In this document: in pieces, positions 1 through 8,592 of the stretch
Position numbering within the stretch: position 1 is the stretch's first letter
How the letters are laid out: each line of letters starts with the position of its first letter
NCBI GenBank assembly: GCA_038210135.1
Contig: JBBQWZ010000009.1
Coordinates: 62,001-126,000 of the forward strand
DNA from: JBBQWZ01 sp038210135
GTDB taxonomy: Bacteria; Acidobacteriota; Terriglobia; Bryobacterales; Bryobacteraceae
DNA: 64,000 nt
Reading direction: 5' to 3'
The notes under the pieces: generated by a model
What the model saw: only the letters and a program-made list of their open reading frames with translations
Database searches by the model: none
What the model was told of the DNA's origin: nothing
Program-made: the position numbers and the translations under genes

Positions 1-510
1 GAGATCGAACCCGAAGGCGAACCGAAGGCGGTGCTTGCGGACTTGGCCGCGCTGACCGTGACGGTGTCGGTCGAGCGCGTGAATACGCTTGAAAAGATTT
101 ACGGCAAGCGGATCATTATTATCGGCGGCGGCGCGCAAGTCGGGCAGGTCGCGATCGGCGCCATCTCCGAAGCGGACCGCCACAACATTCGCGGCGAACA
201 TATTTCGGTCGATACCATTCCGCTGGTGGGCGAACAGGCCCTTGCTGACGCAGTCCGCGCGGTCGCGAGATTGCCGCGTGCAAAAGCGCTCGTGCTGGCG
301 GGCGCCTTGATGGGCGGCGAGATCGAGCAGGCGGTCCGCGACGTGCGGGCGCAGGGTTTGCTGGTGGTGAGTTTGAACATGGCGGGAAGCGTTCCAGATG
401 CCGCGGACCTGGTCGTCACGGACCCCGTGCAGGCGGGCGTGATGACGGTGATGGCAGTCGCCGATACGGCGAAATTCACGGTCGGCCGGCTGACGCGCCG
501 CGTATTCTGA
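1..510 (+). CDS. DUF5612-like protein, C-terminal part (5' truncated by window edge)
   Basis: The frame is open from the first base, so the N-terminus lies outside the window; the first possible internal start is GTG at 31. The visible part is a compact alpha/beta domain with a GKRIIIIGGGAQVGQVA nucleotide-binding-like glycine motif, a conserved ISEADRHNIRGE stretch and a C-terminal VVTDPVQAGVM segment. This matches what I recall of the DUF5612 family, best known from methanogens, where an ACT domain usually precedes this region. Its biochemical role is not known. The missing N-terminus would show whether an ACT domain is present. Confidence 0.7.
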   Translation, partial: EIEPEGEPKAVLADLAALTVTVSVERVNTLEKIYGKRIIIIGGGAQVGQVAIGAISEADRHNIRGEHISVDTIPLVGEQALADAVRAVARLPRAKALVLAGALMGGEIEQAVRDVRAQGLLVVSLNMAGSVPDAADLVVTDPVQAGVMTVMAVADTAKFTVGRLTRRVF

Positions 511-634
511 CGCGCTTATCCCCCCGATCGCTCGTTGCTCGCGCCGCGGATTCCCGTCGCGTTCACGTCCAAGGATTACTTCGCGGCCAGTAATCCAATC
601 CGGACGCTGCCCTCGACGCTGCTACTATCGTCAC

Positions 635-1258
635 ATGAGCGGCGTGACGGAGCTTCTGCTTCGCTGGAGCGACGGCGACCAACAAGCATTCGGCGAACTG
701 GTCCCGATCGTTTATCAGGAACTTCGCCAGTTGGCGCGTTATCACTTAAGCCGCGAGCGTCCCGGTGACACCATGCAACCGACCAGCCTGGTGCACGAAG
801 CGTATCTCCGGTTGGTGGATCAGAATCGGATGCAGTGGAACAGCCGCGCGCATTTCTTCGGCGCGGCGGCGGAGGTAATGCGTCGCGTCCTCGTGGATCG
901 CGCGCGGGAGCGCAACGCGCAGAAGCGCGGCTCCGGACAGGTGCCGGAATCCCTTGAAGTCGCGCTGGGCCTCTCGACCGACACGCGTTCCTTCGATGTA
1001 CTCGCGCTCGATGAGGCGCTCGAAAAGCTGGCGCTTATCGATCCGGATCGAGTGCGTGTGATCGAGCTGCGTTACTTCGGCGGACTGTCGGTAAAAGAGA
1101 CAGCGGTGGTGCTCGGTATTTCCGAAGCTACCGTGAAACGGGATTGGGCGTTCGCGCGGGCGTGGCTGTTCCGCCATCTTGGCGGAACAGCCTCCGATGA
1201 GCCGCAGCCCGCCGACGCAGCAGAACCAACACCGTCAGACCCGATCCCAGAAACATAG
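635..1258 (+). CDS. ECF-type RNA polymerase sigma factor (TIGR02999-like)
   Basis: A 207-residue sigma-70 family protein. Region 2 lies at about residues 5-95 (LLRWSDGDQQAFGELVPIVY, then LVHEAYLRL and AAAEVMRRVLVDRAR) and a helix-turn-helix region 4 at about 130-185 (LIELRYFGGLSVKETAVVLGIS region, ending TVKRDWAFARAWL). The wording fits the Sigma70_ECF/TIGR02999 group, which is frequent in Acidobacteria and Planctomycetes and is often found beside Ser/Thr kinases. Here a membrane kinase lies about 640 bp downstream, so joint signalling is a reasonable inference. No anti-sigma factor is adjacent. The start at 635 has no good Shine-Dalgarno; a TACTAT box sits just upstream, so the mRNA may be nearly leaderless. 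Its 3' end overlaps the convergent gene on the other strand by 131 bp. Confidence 0.9.
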   Translation: MSGVTELLLRWSDGDQQAFGELVPIVYQELRQLARYHLSRERPGDTMQPTSLVHEAYLRLVDQNRMQWNSRAHFFGAAAEVMRRVLVDRARERNAQKRGSGQVPESLEVALGLSTDTRSFDVLALDEALEKLALIDPDRVRVIELRYFGGLSVKETAVVLGISEATVKRDWAFARAWLFRHLGGTASDEPQPADAAEPTPSDPIPET

Positions 1259-1784
1259 CGCTCGACGGTTCCGGAACGGCGGCAGGGCCGAGCGAACTGT
1301 ATTCGACCATGTAGCCGAATGCGGAGCCGCCACCATCGATGCGCCAGCACTCAGTCCCGCAAGCGCCGACCGGCGTCACGGCGAGAACCAAATTGCTGGA
1401 CGTGACCGGCGGATCGCCGACGCTCCAGTGAGTGTAGGTGAAGACCTGGCCCGCCTCCGGTCCGCCTCGCCAGGTCCATTGATTCGTAGACCCGGTGTAC
1501 GTGCCGCCGGTCCAGTAGTCGCCTCCACTCGCCAGTCCGAAAACGAAAGTTTCCTCAGCCTGTGACGTGATGGTTACGAGATACCCGGGCAGGCCGAGGA
1601 AGCTCTTATGATTCGCCGCCTGATCCGTGAGCGCCTGGTTGACCAAATACGCGCCAGGAACCGCCGGCACGTACTCATAATAATGCCCGTTCCCGCCGGA
1701 GCCGGTTGTCCACTGCACGGGGACAGCGAGCAATGGAATGGCGGCTAGCGACGTCAGAATCAGAATCCTTATCGGTTTCGGCAC
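1128..1784 (-). CDS. PEP-CTERM sorted, C-type-lectin-like secreted protein
   Basis: The start is GTG at 1784, chosen because GGAGGA lies 6 bases upstream; the open frame runs much further upstream but that part is antisense to the kinase gene. The product of 218 residues has an N-terminal signal sequence (IRILILTSLAAIPLLAVPVQ), a lectin-like core (NGHYYEYVPAVPGAYLVNQ, LVTITSQAEETFVFGLASGG, tryptophan-rich WTWRGGPEAGQ, WSVGDPP) and a C-terminal AVPEPSSAMFLGSGLTVLVL segment followed by arginines. The latter is a PEP-CTERM sorting signal, so the protein is expected to be processed by an exosortase at the envelope. The tail after the arginines is unusually long (about 25 residues) and lies antisense to the sigma-factor 3' end. 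Confidence 0.8.
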   Translation of the reverse strand: MPKPIRILILTSLAAIPLLAVPVQWTTGSGGNGHYYEYVPAVPGAYLVNQALTDQAANHKSFLGLPGYLVTITSQAEETFVFGLASGGDYWTGGTYTGSTNQWTWRGGPEAGQVFTYTHWSVGDPPVTSSNLVLAVTPVGACGTECWRIDGGGSAFGYMVEYSSLGPAAVPEPSSAMFLGSGLTVLVLLRRRAAAHRRLFRQDGGTATPARTPNPVSR

Positions 1785-1880
1785 AGCAGTCCTCCGTGAT
1801 ATTGGTGGCGGAATCGAGCGGCAAACAGGCTCAAGAAACTTTCCCTGATTTTTGCGTGTCGTTTTATTGGATTCGCGGGT

Positions 1881-1886
1881 TACAAT
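1881..1886 (+). promoter_or_regulatory. probable -10 box for the Ser/Thr kinase gene
   Basis: TACAAT lies 12 bases before the ATG at 1899, in an AT-richer patch, so transcription would start only a few bases before the start codon. No convincing -35 is visible. The call rests on sequence match and position only. Confidence 0.35.
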
Positions 1887-1898
1887 GCGGCCTTTGAT

Positions 1899-4310
1899 AT
1901 GACTGCGGAACGATGGAGCCTGGTTCGCGAAACCTTCGGCGCAACGATTGGACTCGACAGCGCAGCGCGCGCCGCCGCACTGGCCGCCCTCCACGACGCG
2001 GACCTGCGCGCCGAGGTGGAATCGCTGCTCGCCGCGCACGGCGATGCTGGCGATTTTCTTGAAGACGATCCGTCGGCGATTCTCGAAGGAACTCTTCTCG
2101 GCCCGTACCGGGTGGCTTCGAAGATCGGCGAAGGCGGCATGGGAACCGTCTACCTCGGCTATCGCAGCGGCGAAGGATTTGAGCAGAAAGTAGCGCTGAA
2201 GGTGATCCCGGCGCTGCGTGCGAGCGCGGAACTCGATCGCCGGTTTGTGGCCGAGCGCGGCATCCTCGCGGGCATCGAGCACCCCAATATCGTACGTATG
2301 TTGGGCGGCGGCGAATTCGAGGGCGGCCGCTACATCGCGATGGAATACGTCGCGGGCGCGCCGATCACCAAACACTGCGCGGACCTGCCGATTGAGGAAC
2401 GGCTCCGGCTCTTCCGCACCCTGTGCAGCGCGATCCACCACGCGCATCGGCACTTGATTGTCCATCGCGACATCAAGAGTTCGAATGTGCTGGTGACGGC
2501 GCAAGGAGAAGTGAAGGTCCTCGATTTCGGAATCGCCAAGCTGCTCGCGCCCGACAGGAACCAGACCGCGGTCACTCGCTCGCAGCCGATGTCACTCGAT
2601 TGCGCCAGCCCGGAACAAGTGAAGGGACAGGCGATCACCACGGCCACCGACGTCTACGCGCTCGGCGTCCTGCTTTATGAAGTGCTGACTGGCGTGTCGT
2701 CCCAGGGCGGTCCTGGACGCTCGCTCGACGAAGCGGTGAAGCGCATTTGCGACATCACGCCGGAGCCGCCGAGCGCGCACTCCGCCGCGATTCCGCGCGA
2801 TCTGGATTCGATCGTTTTGCGCGCGATGCGGAAAGAGCCGTCGGCGCGCTACGCATCCGCCGAAGACCTTTCCGCGGACATCGGGCGCTATCTGGCCGGC
2901 GCCCCTGTGATCGCGCAGGAGGCCACTCTGCGCTACGTCGCCAGGAAATTTGTCGGCCGTCACAGGCTGGCCGTAGGCTCGGCCATCGCCGCAGGTCTGC
3001 TGCTGGCGGTCACAGCGAGTGTTGCTGTTTGGCAGGCGAGAGTGGCATCGAAGGCCCGCTTCGTCGCCGAGCAAAGGGCTGTCGAAACCAGAAAGCTCGC
3101 GCGCAGCGTGATCTTCGATATGCAGTTGCAACTCGCCAATATTCCGGGCACGCTCGCGGTGCGGCAGAAGATGATCGCGCAGACAGTGAGTTTTCTCGAA
3201 TCGCTGGCGCGCGAGGCGGCCAACGACGCGGCCCTCGAAATCGAGATCGCAGGCTCGTACTTGCGCATCGGCGACATCCAGGGCGGGTCCGGGGTGTCGA
3301 ACCTGGGCGATCCGCAAGGCGCGCTAAAGAGTTGGCGATTCGCACTGCACTTAGCGGAGGGAGTTTTCGCGCGCGAACCTGCAAACCTGGAAGCGATTCG
3401 TGTCGCGTCGATCGTACATGGACGGCTTGGCGGATCCGACGCGATCCCGAATCGAAGTGAGCGGGCAAACCATCGCGAGCAGGCCGTCCTCCTTGCTCGA
3501 AAGGTGCGGGAGGCAAGGCCGAACAACGATCTCGCGGACGATCTGCTGGGCAGCGCTCTATTCGCCCGCGCTTTCGGCGCCGAAGATCCGGCGGCGAGAA
3601 TCGCCGTCTATCAGGAAGCTCTCGGCGTCTACCAGCCGATCCTCAACCGGGACCCGGCTTCGTCGAATAAAATGCGAAACGTGGCGCTCTGCGCCAAGTA
3701 TCTGGCCAACGAATACCAGCACCTAAAACAATTCCAGAAGGCCTGGGAGTATGCCGCGCAGGCGCGCGGCTTGGATGAAGCACGATTGGGGAAAGCGCCC
3801 GAGGACCGGTCGGTCCTGGTGGATCTGACCAACGATCTCGGCACCATTGGATTTCTCTCGAGTCAGCTGAACCGGCATTCGGAGGCGGTGAATATGCTGC
3901 GCTGGAACCTGGATCTTCGGACGAAATTGGCGGCTTCCGATCCGGGTGACGCGATGCTGCGCGAACGGCTCGCGAAGTCGCGTCAGTCCTACGCCTGGGC
4001 GTTAGTCCAGAATGGAGACTTGCGCGAGGCTCGAACGCAGTATGAAGGCGCAATCGCGATCCACACGTCGCTGCTCGACGCCGCGCCTCGCAATCTGGCC
4101 GAGTTGGCGGCGGACAATTACGGCGTCGGAGTGGTGGCGGAGAAAGAAGGGAAACGGAAGGAAAGCTGCCGCCAGTTTCGTTTGTCTCGCACACTCATCG
4201 ATCGCGAACGGACCGAGGCGGGATCCCGGGAACCAGACCCGCCGTACTGGACGGATCTGATCGGCAAGCTGAATGGATGCGCTGGCGGTACGCCGCCGCC
4301 TGGGAGCTAG
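1899..4310 (+). CDS. membrane-anchored Ser/Thr protein kinase with C-terminal TPR-like region
   Basis: An 803-residue Hanks-type kinase. The catalytic domain runs from about residue 69 to 335: glycine loop GEGGMGTVY (77-85), catalytic lysine in VALKVI (K101), HRDIKSSN (189-196), DFG (209-211) and an SPEQ motif in place of APE. All catalytic residues look intact, so phosphorylation of Ser/Thr on partner proteins is expected. A membrane helix at about 357-378 is followed by roughly 420 residues of helical, alanine-rich repeats of TPR type, presumably a periplasmic sensor. The residues before the kinase (1-65) are helical and of unknown role. The gene lies downstream of an ECF sigma gene, a pairing common in Solibacter-like genomes. 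The target and signal are unknown. Confidence 0.92.
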   Translation: MTAERWSLVRETFGATIGLDSAARAAALAALHDADLRAEVESLLAAHGDAGDFLEDDPSAILEGTLLGPYRVASKIGEGGMGTVYLGYRSGEGFEQKVALKVIPALRASAELDRRFVAERGILAGIEHPNIVRMLGGGEFEGGRYIAMEYVAGAPITKHCADLPIEERLRLFRTLCSAIHHAHRHLIVHRDIKSSNVLVTAQGEVKVLDFGIAKLLAPDRNQTAVTRSQPMSLDCASPEQVKGQAITTATDVYALGVLLYEVLTGVSSQGGPGRSLDEAVKRICDITPEPPSAHSAAIPRDLDSIVLRAMRKEPSARYASAEDLSADIGRYLAGAPVIAQEATLRYVARKFVGRHRLAVGSAIAAGLLLAVTASVAVWQARVASKARFVAEQRAVETRKLARSVIFDMQLQLANIPGTLAVRQKMIAQTVSFLESLAREAANDAALEIEIAGSYLRIGDIQGGSGVSNLGDPQGALKSWRFALHLAEGVFAREPANLEAIRVASIVHGRLGGSDAIPNRSERANHREQAVLLARKVREARPNNDLADDLLGSALFARAFGAEDPAARIAVYQEALGVYQPILNRDPASSNKMRNVALCAKYLANEYQHLKQFQKAWEYAAQARGLDEARLGKAPEDRSVLVDLTNDLGTIGFLSSQLNRHSEAVNMLRWNLDLRTKLAASDPGDAMLRERLAKSRQSYAWALVQNGDLREARTQYEGAIAIHTSLLDAAPRNLAELAADNYGVGVVAEKEGKRKESCRQFRLSRTLIDRERTEAGSREPDPPYWTDLIGKLNGCAGGTPPPGS

Positions 4311-4390
4311 AGCAAAAGCGGAATTGCGAGGAAGTGAGCCGATTCTTGACGGCTCCTGGCGTGCCGGGTTTACGAGATTTGGCAGTCGAT

Positions 4391-5068
4391 CTACTGCACG
4401 CGGAAGGCGAATTCGCGCAAGAGAACGGATTTCGAACTGAGCCGGCAAAAGTACTGGCCGGCTCGGAGACTCTGGCGCACAGAAGCCAGCGCGCGATTAT
4501 TCCGAGGTTCTACCTGGCTTGCCCAAACGGGCGATCCGTCCTCGGCCACGACAACCACAGCCAGCCGCTCCTCAGGAAGTCCAGAGGTGTCCATGGATAG
4601 CAATACGGATGACGCGTTCGAGCCGATGACTGGCGTCATGCCGGCTCCGCGATTGGCGACCAAATGGATGGCGGCTTCGCCAGTTGGAGTCGAAACCGCT
4701 CTCTGATTCTGATAGACGGCGAAGCCAATGGTAACGGCCACGATTGCCGCCAAGCCAGTAATGACGGGCGTTCCCATGCGTTCAACGGCTCCGGCCACGG
4801 TTCGGGCCCGGCCTTGTTTGTCGAGCGCCGCATCCTCGCGGGCGGCGATTTCGTTGGTAGTGTCCTTCATGAGCGCGACAAATTCGTCGGCGTCCTGAAG
4901 ACGATCCTGACAGTAACCGCAAAGTAGGACGTGCTCTTCAATACGAATTGTTTCCAGCTCCGACGCCCGGCCCATCGAATACATCTCCAGTTCGTCGTCG
5001 GTTGGGTGTGGTTCAAACACCGGTGAATCTCGCAGATCTCCCTCTTTCCCTTTGAATAGATTAGCCAC
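4391..5068 (-). CDS. zinc-finger transmembrane anti-sigma factor-like protein
   Basis: A 225-residue protein. The N-terminal cytoplasmic part holds a zinc-binding anti-sigma motif with H46, C50 and C53 (HVLLCGYC; H-x3-C-x2-C). One membrane helix follows at about residues 99-120 (TPVITGLAAIVAVTIGFAVY), then an outer domain of about 100 residues rich in beta strands. This layout is that of zinc-dependent anti-sigma factors that hold an ECF sigma factor inactive at the membrane. It starts 41 bp after the stop of the ECF sigma gene 5110-5844 on the same strand, so that sigma factor is the likely partner. The outer domain could sense an envelope signal or be the site of regulated proteolysis. Confidence 0.85.
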   Translation of the reverse strand: MANLFKGKEGDLRDSPVFEPHPTDDELEMYSMGRASELETIRIEEHVLLCGYCQDRLQDADEFVALMKDTTNEIAAREDAALDKQGRARTVAGAVERMGTPVITGLAAIVAVTIGFAVYQNQRAVSTPTGEAAIHLVANRGAGMTPVIGSNASSVLLSMDTSGLPEERLAVVVVAEDGSPVWASQVEPRNNRALASVRQSLRAGQYFCRLSSKSVLLREFAFRVQ

Positions 5069-5109
5069 AGTAACTCCTGACCAACGCCGTGTCCTGGCCC
5101 GTTAGAGAG

Positions 5110-5844
5110 TTAGTGTTTGGAGGCTGCGGAAGTTCTCATAAAAAGAGTGCCCAATGTGCGGCTCGCCAGTTTTTTCTTACCCAATTCACCGAACCGAGCT
5201 TTGGCGCGCGACTTGAGAAGCCGGAATTGCGTGTCGGAGAGGCCCATTTCCTCGCAAATGAGTTCCTGAGGTTCCTCGTGCAGGTAAAAGCGGGTCAGAA
5301 TTTCCCTATCGCGACCCGATAGCTCGTGGAGGACTTGTTTCAGCAAATCCGCCTTCTCGCGCTGAATGGCGGTCTGCTCCGGGCTGCCGCGCGGATCCGC
5401 GATTTTCGAGCCGGTATCGAGGTCGGTTTGATCGCGGCGGTCCTGCACGACGCGATCGATGTGCGCGGCGATCTGGCGGCGGACGATGGTTCGCACAAAA
5501 CCCATCAGCCGCTCGGGCTCGCGCAAATCTCCGTTCTTGATCGCGTTGACGACCACCAGAAAAGTGTCGTGGACTTTGTCGTCCAATTCCTGCGGGCCCA
5601 GTTGACGGCACAGGTAGTAGCGAATTCCACGGGAGAAGAGTTTGTACAGTTCCTCCATTCCATCGGCTTCGCCGTTGTGGATGCGAGCTACCAAACGAAC
5701 CCATTCCTGAAGGGCGCCGGGCTCGGGCGCGGCCGGTTCGGGCGCGTGTGCCGGCGGAACAGAGGAATCCTCAACCGGTTCACTCATCAAGTCCCGATCT
5801 TCGCATGCGGCGTCGGCAGTCTTTGCGTCGTCTATCGCCATCAT
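5110..5844 (-). CDS. ECF-like RNA polymerase sigma factor of the CHAT cluster
   Basis: I chose ATG at 5844 (MMAIDD...), which begins 28 bases after the stop of the CHAT gene; the frame stays open to 6036 but the extra codons are antisense-like and overlap the CHAT gene. The 244-residue product has an acidic, proline-rich N-terminal tail, a region 2 (MEELYKLFSRGIRYYLCR, VHDTFLVVVNAI) and a region 4 helix-turn-helix (LSGRDREILTRFYL, EEMGLSDTQFRLLKSRAK). It sits between the TPR-CHAT gene and the anti-sigma gene on one strand, with short gaps, so the three are probably co-transcribed and functionally linked. Confidence 0.88.
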   Translation of the reverse strand: MMAIDDAKTADAACEDRDLMSEPVEDSSVPPAHAPEPAAPEPGALQEWVRLVARIHNGEADGMEELYKLFSRGIRYYLCRQLGPQELDDKVHDTFLVVVNAIKNGDLREPERLMGFVRTIVRRQIAAHIDRVVQDRRDQTDLDTGSKIADPRGSPEQTAIQREKADLLKQVLHELSGRDREILTRFYLHEEPQELICEEMGLSDTQFRLLKSRAKARFGELGKKKLASRTLGTLFMRTSAASKH

Positions 5845-5872
5845 TATTTGCAGTTGACCTTTGGCAGCAGGA

Positions 5873-8212
5873 TTACCTGGCTGCCCCCGTAATCGAATAT
5901 GCGGCCCAAATTCCCGGATTCGCTCGCCAGGTGCCGGAATGCAGCATCTTGACCTGGGCGCGCCGCAGGGCTTCCGCGGCGGGTACCGAATCGTGCACCC
6001 AGGACCGGTAAAATGCGGGAAAGAGTCCGGAGGCATCGTCCGGCATATCCCATTGGCTGGAGATGACGGCGCCGGCGCCGGCCGTCAGCCAGGCGCGCGT
6101 GAGTCCGACCAAGCCGGCGCCGCGATGGATTTCGCCGCGGCCGGAGCTGCAGCCGTTGAGTATCACCAGCGATCCTGGCAAGCGGGCGGCGCTAATGTCA
6201 GTCTGGCCGATGGTTTCAAGAATGCCTTGGCGATTGATGCTGACGGCGATCGCGGCTTCTTCGTTTCCGGCTTTGGGTGGAAGGACGTGGGCCGCAATGT
6301 GGAGTACCGCGGCTGGGCGCTTCAGTTCGTCGAACAGGCGCTCCCTGGTCGCATCGATTCCGGTGAGAACGGTGGCTAGCTGGCCCGGTCCGGCGGAGGC
6401 CCAGATATAGGCGGCGTTCCGGACTTCGCCGCCGGAGGCGACCAAGCGATTCAGCGACGCAACATTTGTGGAGGAGGTACTGGCGGCTGCAAGCGAAAAC
6501 CATCCCCGGTGCTCCGGCCGCCGGCGGGCGTCCGCCAGATTGTAAACCGGATCGCCGACCCCCACCAGGTGTCCTCGCGAAGAGAGCAACGGGCGGTTCT
6601 CCAGTAACAGAGCGCGCGGAACGACGGTCAGCGAATGGCCTTCCATCAAATACACAGGTTTTCCGTTTCGCAAGGTGGGCACCAGCGCCGCGAGCGGCAA
6701 TTCCCAGAGCGCGTCGTCGAGCGAGAACAACCAATCCGGCCTGCCGGCGGCATGCGCGGGTAGGCCCCCCAGCAACCGGCGATACAATTCGGCTCCGAGC
6801 GGCGTGGCGTCTCGCTGATTTTCGAGGGCCTCGCGGAAACGGGCGACCAAGCCGGCGAATTCGGCGCAGGCGTCGAGCTTGTCGAGCGTGAAGCCGTCCC
6901 GGCTGATGGACCAGCGTTGGCAGCCGTAGCGGGAAATGGCGAAACTGAAAAATGCCTCGGAATCACTTAATTTTGTTTGGAAATGAGGAAGTGAGCTGCG
7001 GGTAAGAAAATTCTCGCGAAATGTAGCCTTTCTGCTCAATTTAGCTGGAATTGAAGTCTTATTTGCAGACATTTCCGGGATAGATGGCTGACGGCTCGCC
7101 ACCGCGACGGTGTAGGAACGGTTCTCTTCGAGTGCGGCAAATGCGTCCCAAGCCCGGGACGCGCTTTTTTCGCTAACGGCCAGGGAAGCGGAAAGCGCGA
7201 CAAAGCGGTCGTAGATCGAACCGCGAAGTCCATCGGCAAGTACGTTGAGAATGCGGCCCTCGGTGCCGGCCTCATCGCGCCAGACGCCGGCGAGATCCGT
7301 GGCGCGGCGGTAGCAATCGGCGGCGGCACGCCGATCGCCCAGGGCTTCGAGGATTGGTCCGCGTTCCTGCCAAACGAAGTAGGAAGCGAGGGCCATATCG
7401 CCGCGCGCCAGATGTTCTAACGCAAAATCATTCAGCCGGAGGGCAAAATGAGGATCGCCTTGGCGAAGTTTTAACGCGGCGAGGCGCAGGTAGGAATAGG
7501 CGATATTGGGATCGTGCTGTAGAAGTTGGCGGCGAAAGGCGGCTGAAAGAAGCGCTTCGGCTCCCGCGATGTCTCCGCTTACCAGTTTTGCGCGGCCCAG
7601 TTCGAGGAGCGCGAAAGAATAGGCGGCTTCGGTGCCGAGTCTGTCGGCGAGTTCCACGCCGCGCTGCAGGTTGAATTCGGCGGCGGCGCTATCATTCCGC
7701 AGCGCCGCGATTCTGCCGAGGGTGATGCGGAGCGGTGCTTCCGAGTCCGAAAAATGGCCTCCGGCGGCCAAGCCCGCTATCGATTTGCGGTGCGCCGATT
7801 CGTAGTCGCCCACCGTCAGATAGAGATTGGCAAGGTTCGACTCGATGCGTGCGCAAGTCGCGTTGTTCCCGGCCGGACAGACCAGCGCCTCGGCGCGGAG
7901 CAAAACGGGAAGCGCATCCGCATAGCGACGCTGCGACATCCGGTTCGCGGCGAGCATTTGCAGAAAGGTCAGTTCGGCGCGGCGATGGTTTTGTGCGGCT
8001 GCTTGGGCGATTCCCCGCCGGGCGATGTCAGCCGAGCGTTCGTAGTCCCGTCGATCAAACGCGTCCCGACTGGCCTTCTTAAGCAGGCCGAGCGGCGTGT
8101 CCACCCACGGAACATCGACCTGTCTGGTACCAGCCGCAAACCCAAGAAGAAACGACGCGGATAACACCGCGAACAGCTTGGTCAGCGCTGGCCTCGTCGG
8201 TTTGAAAAACAT
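5873..8212 (-). CDS. secreted TPR-CHAT protein, predicted caspase-like cysteine peptidase
   Basis: With ATG at 8212 the product has 779 residues; a GTG at 8236 is an alternative start. The N-terminus (KPTRPALTKLFAVLSASFLL) looks like a signal peptide or anchor. Residues of about 40-400 form helical tetratricopeptide-type repeats. The last 330 residues form a CHAT domain of the caspase fold: the putative catalytic histidine is in LHIAAHVLPP (about H642) and the catalytic cysteine in LVILNGCSSGRG (about C688), so the dyad is intact. Known CHAT proteins are proteases that cleave partner proteins. Directly downstream are an ECF sigma factor and its anti-sigma factor, which makes the anti-sigma factor a candidate substrate (inference). 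A perfect inverted repeat lies at the start. Confidence 0.88.
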   Translation of the reverse strand: MFFKPTRPALTKLFAVLSASFLLGFAAGTRQVDVPWVDTPLGLLKKASRDAFDRRDYERSADIARRGIAQAAAQNHRRAELTFLQMLAANRMSQRRYADALPVLLRAEALVCPAGNNATCARIESNLANLYLTVGDYESAHRKSIAGLAAGGHFSDSEAPLRITLGRIAALRNDSAAAEFNLQRGVELADRLGTEAAYSFALLELGRAKLVSGDIAGAEALLSAAFRRQLLQHDPNIAYSYLRLAALKLRQGDPHFALRLNDFALEHLARGDMALASYFVWQERGPILEALGDRRAAADCYRRATDLAGVWRDEAGTEGRILNVLADGLRGSIYDRFVALSASLAVSEKSASRAWDAFAALEENRSYTVAVASRQPSIPEMSANKTSIPAKLSRKATFRENFLTRSSLPHFQTKLSDSEAFFSFAISRYGCQRWSISRDGFTLDKLDACAEFAGLVARFREALENQRDATPLGAELYRRLLGGLPAHAAGRPDWLFSLDDALWELPLAALVPTLRNGKPVYLMEGHSLTVVPRALLLENRPLLSSRGHLVGVGDPVYNLADARRRPEHRGWFSLAAASTSSTNVASLNRLVASGGEVRNAAYIWASAGPGQLATVLTGIDATRERLFDELKRPAAVLHIAAHVLPPKAGNEEAAIAVSINRQGILETIGQTDISAARLPGSLVILNGCSSGRGEIHRGAGLVGLTRAWLTAGAGAVISSQWDMPDDASGLFPAFYRSWVHDSVPAAEALRRAQVKMLHSGTWRANPGIWAAYSITGAAR

Positions 8213-8231
8213 TAACCTAAGGCCGGCGACT

Positions 8232-8248
8232 ACCACTCACTGAGTGGT
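8232..8248. repeat. perfect inverted repeat at the start of the CHAT cluster
   Basis: ACCACTCA - C - TGAGTGGT: two 8-bp arms separated by one base. It lies 20-36 bp upstream of the ATG chosen for the CHAT gene and covers the alternative GTG. It could be a protein-binding operator or an mRNA hairpin affecting initiation; nothing in the sequence decides between these. Confidence 0.5.
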
Positions 8249-8532
8249 CTCAGTACGTGAAACAGCCTAGCAGTAGTCGGTCGATCGAGCAATGTTTAAT
8301 TTCAAGTATTCTTACGTATTCCGGAACACATTTGTATGATTCTAGAAAGATTCCGGCAAATCGGGTTGTCGCCAGACGCAGTGAACACGGGCTTTTGACT
8401 CGTTATCATTGACTGTACTGATACTTCAGAAGGCATCCTGCCAATAGGCCCTGTGATGTTTACTTCGGATAATCCCTACGAAAAAATAGGAATGTTTCGT
8501 AAGGGGCTGGTTGGAATTTGTCAAAATCGTAA

Positions 8533-8556
8533 CCGGGCAGGAATGACCCTGCCCGG
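8533..8556 (-). terminator. intrinsic terminator after the 13-codon ORF
   Basis: Read on the minus strand, CCGGGCAG pairs perfectly with CTGCCCGG around an 8-base loop, followed by TTACGATTTT. It lies 37 bases after the stop of the mini-ORF and about 320 bases before the CHAT start, so it would end a short transcript or act as an attenuator of the downstream cluster. Confidence 0.65.
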
Positions 8557-8592
8557 CGATTCCGGAATCGTTTTCGGCGCCGGTCTTCTGGT

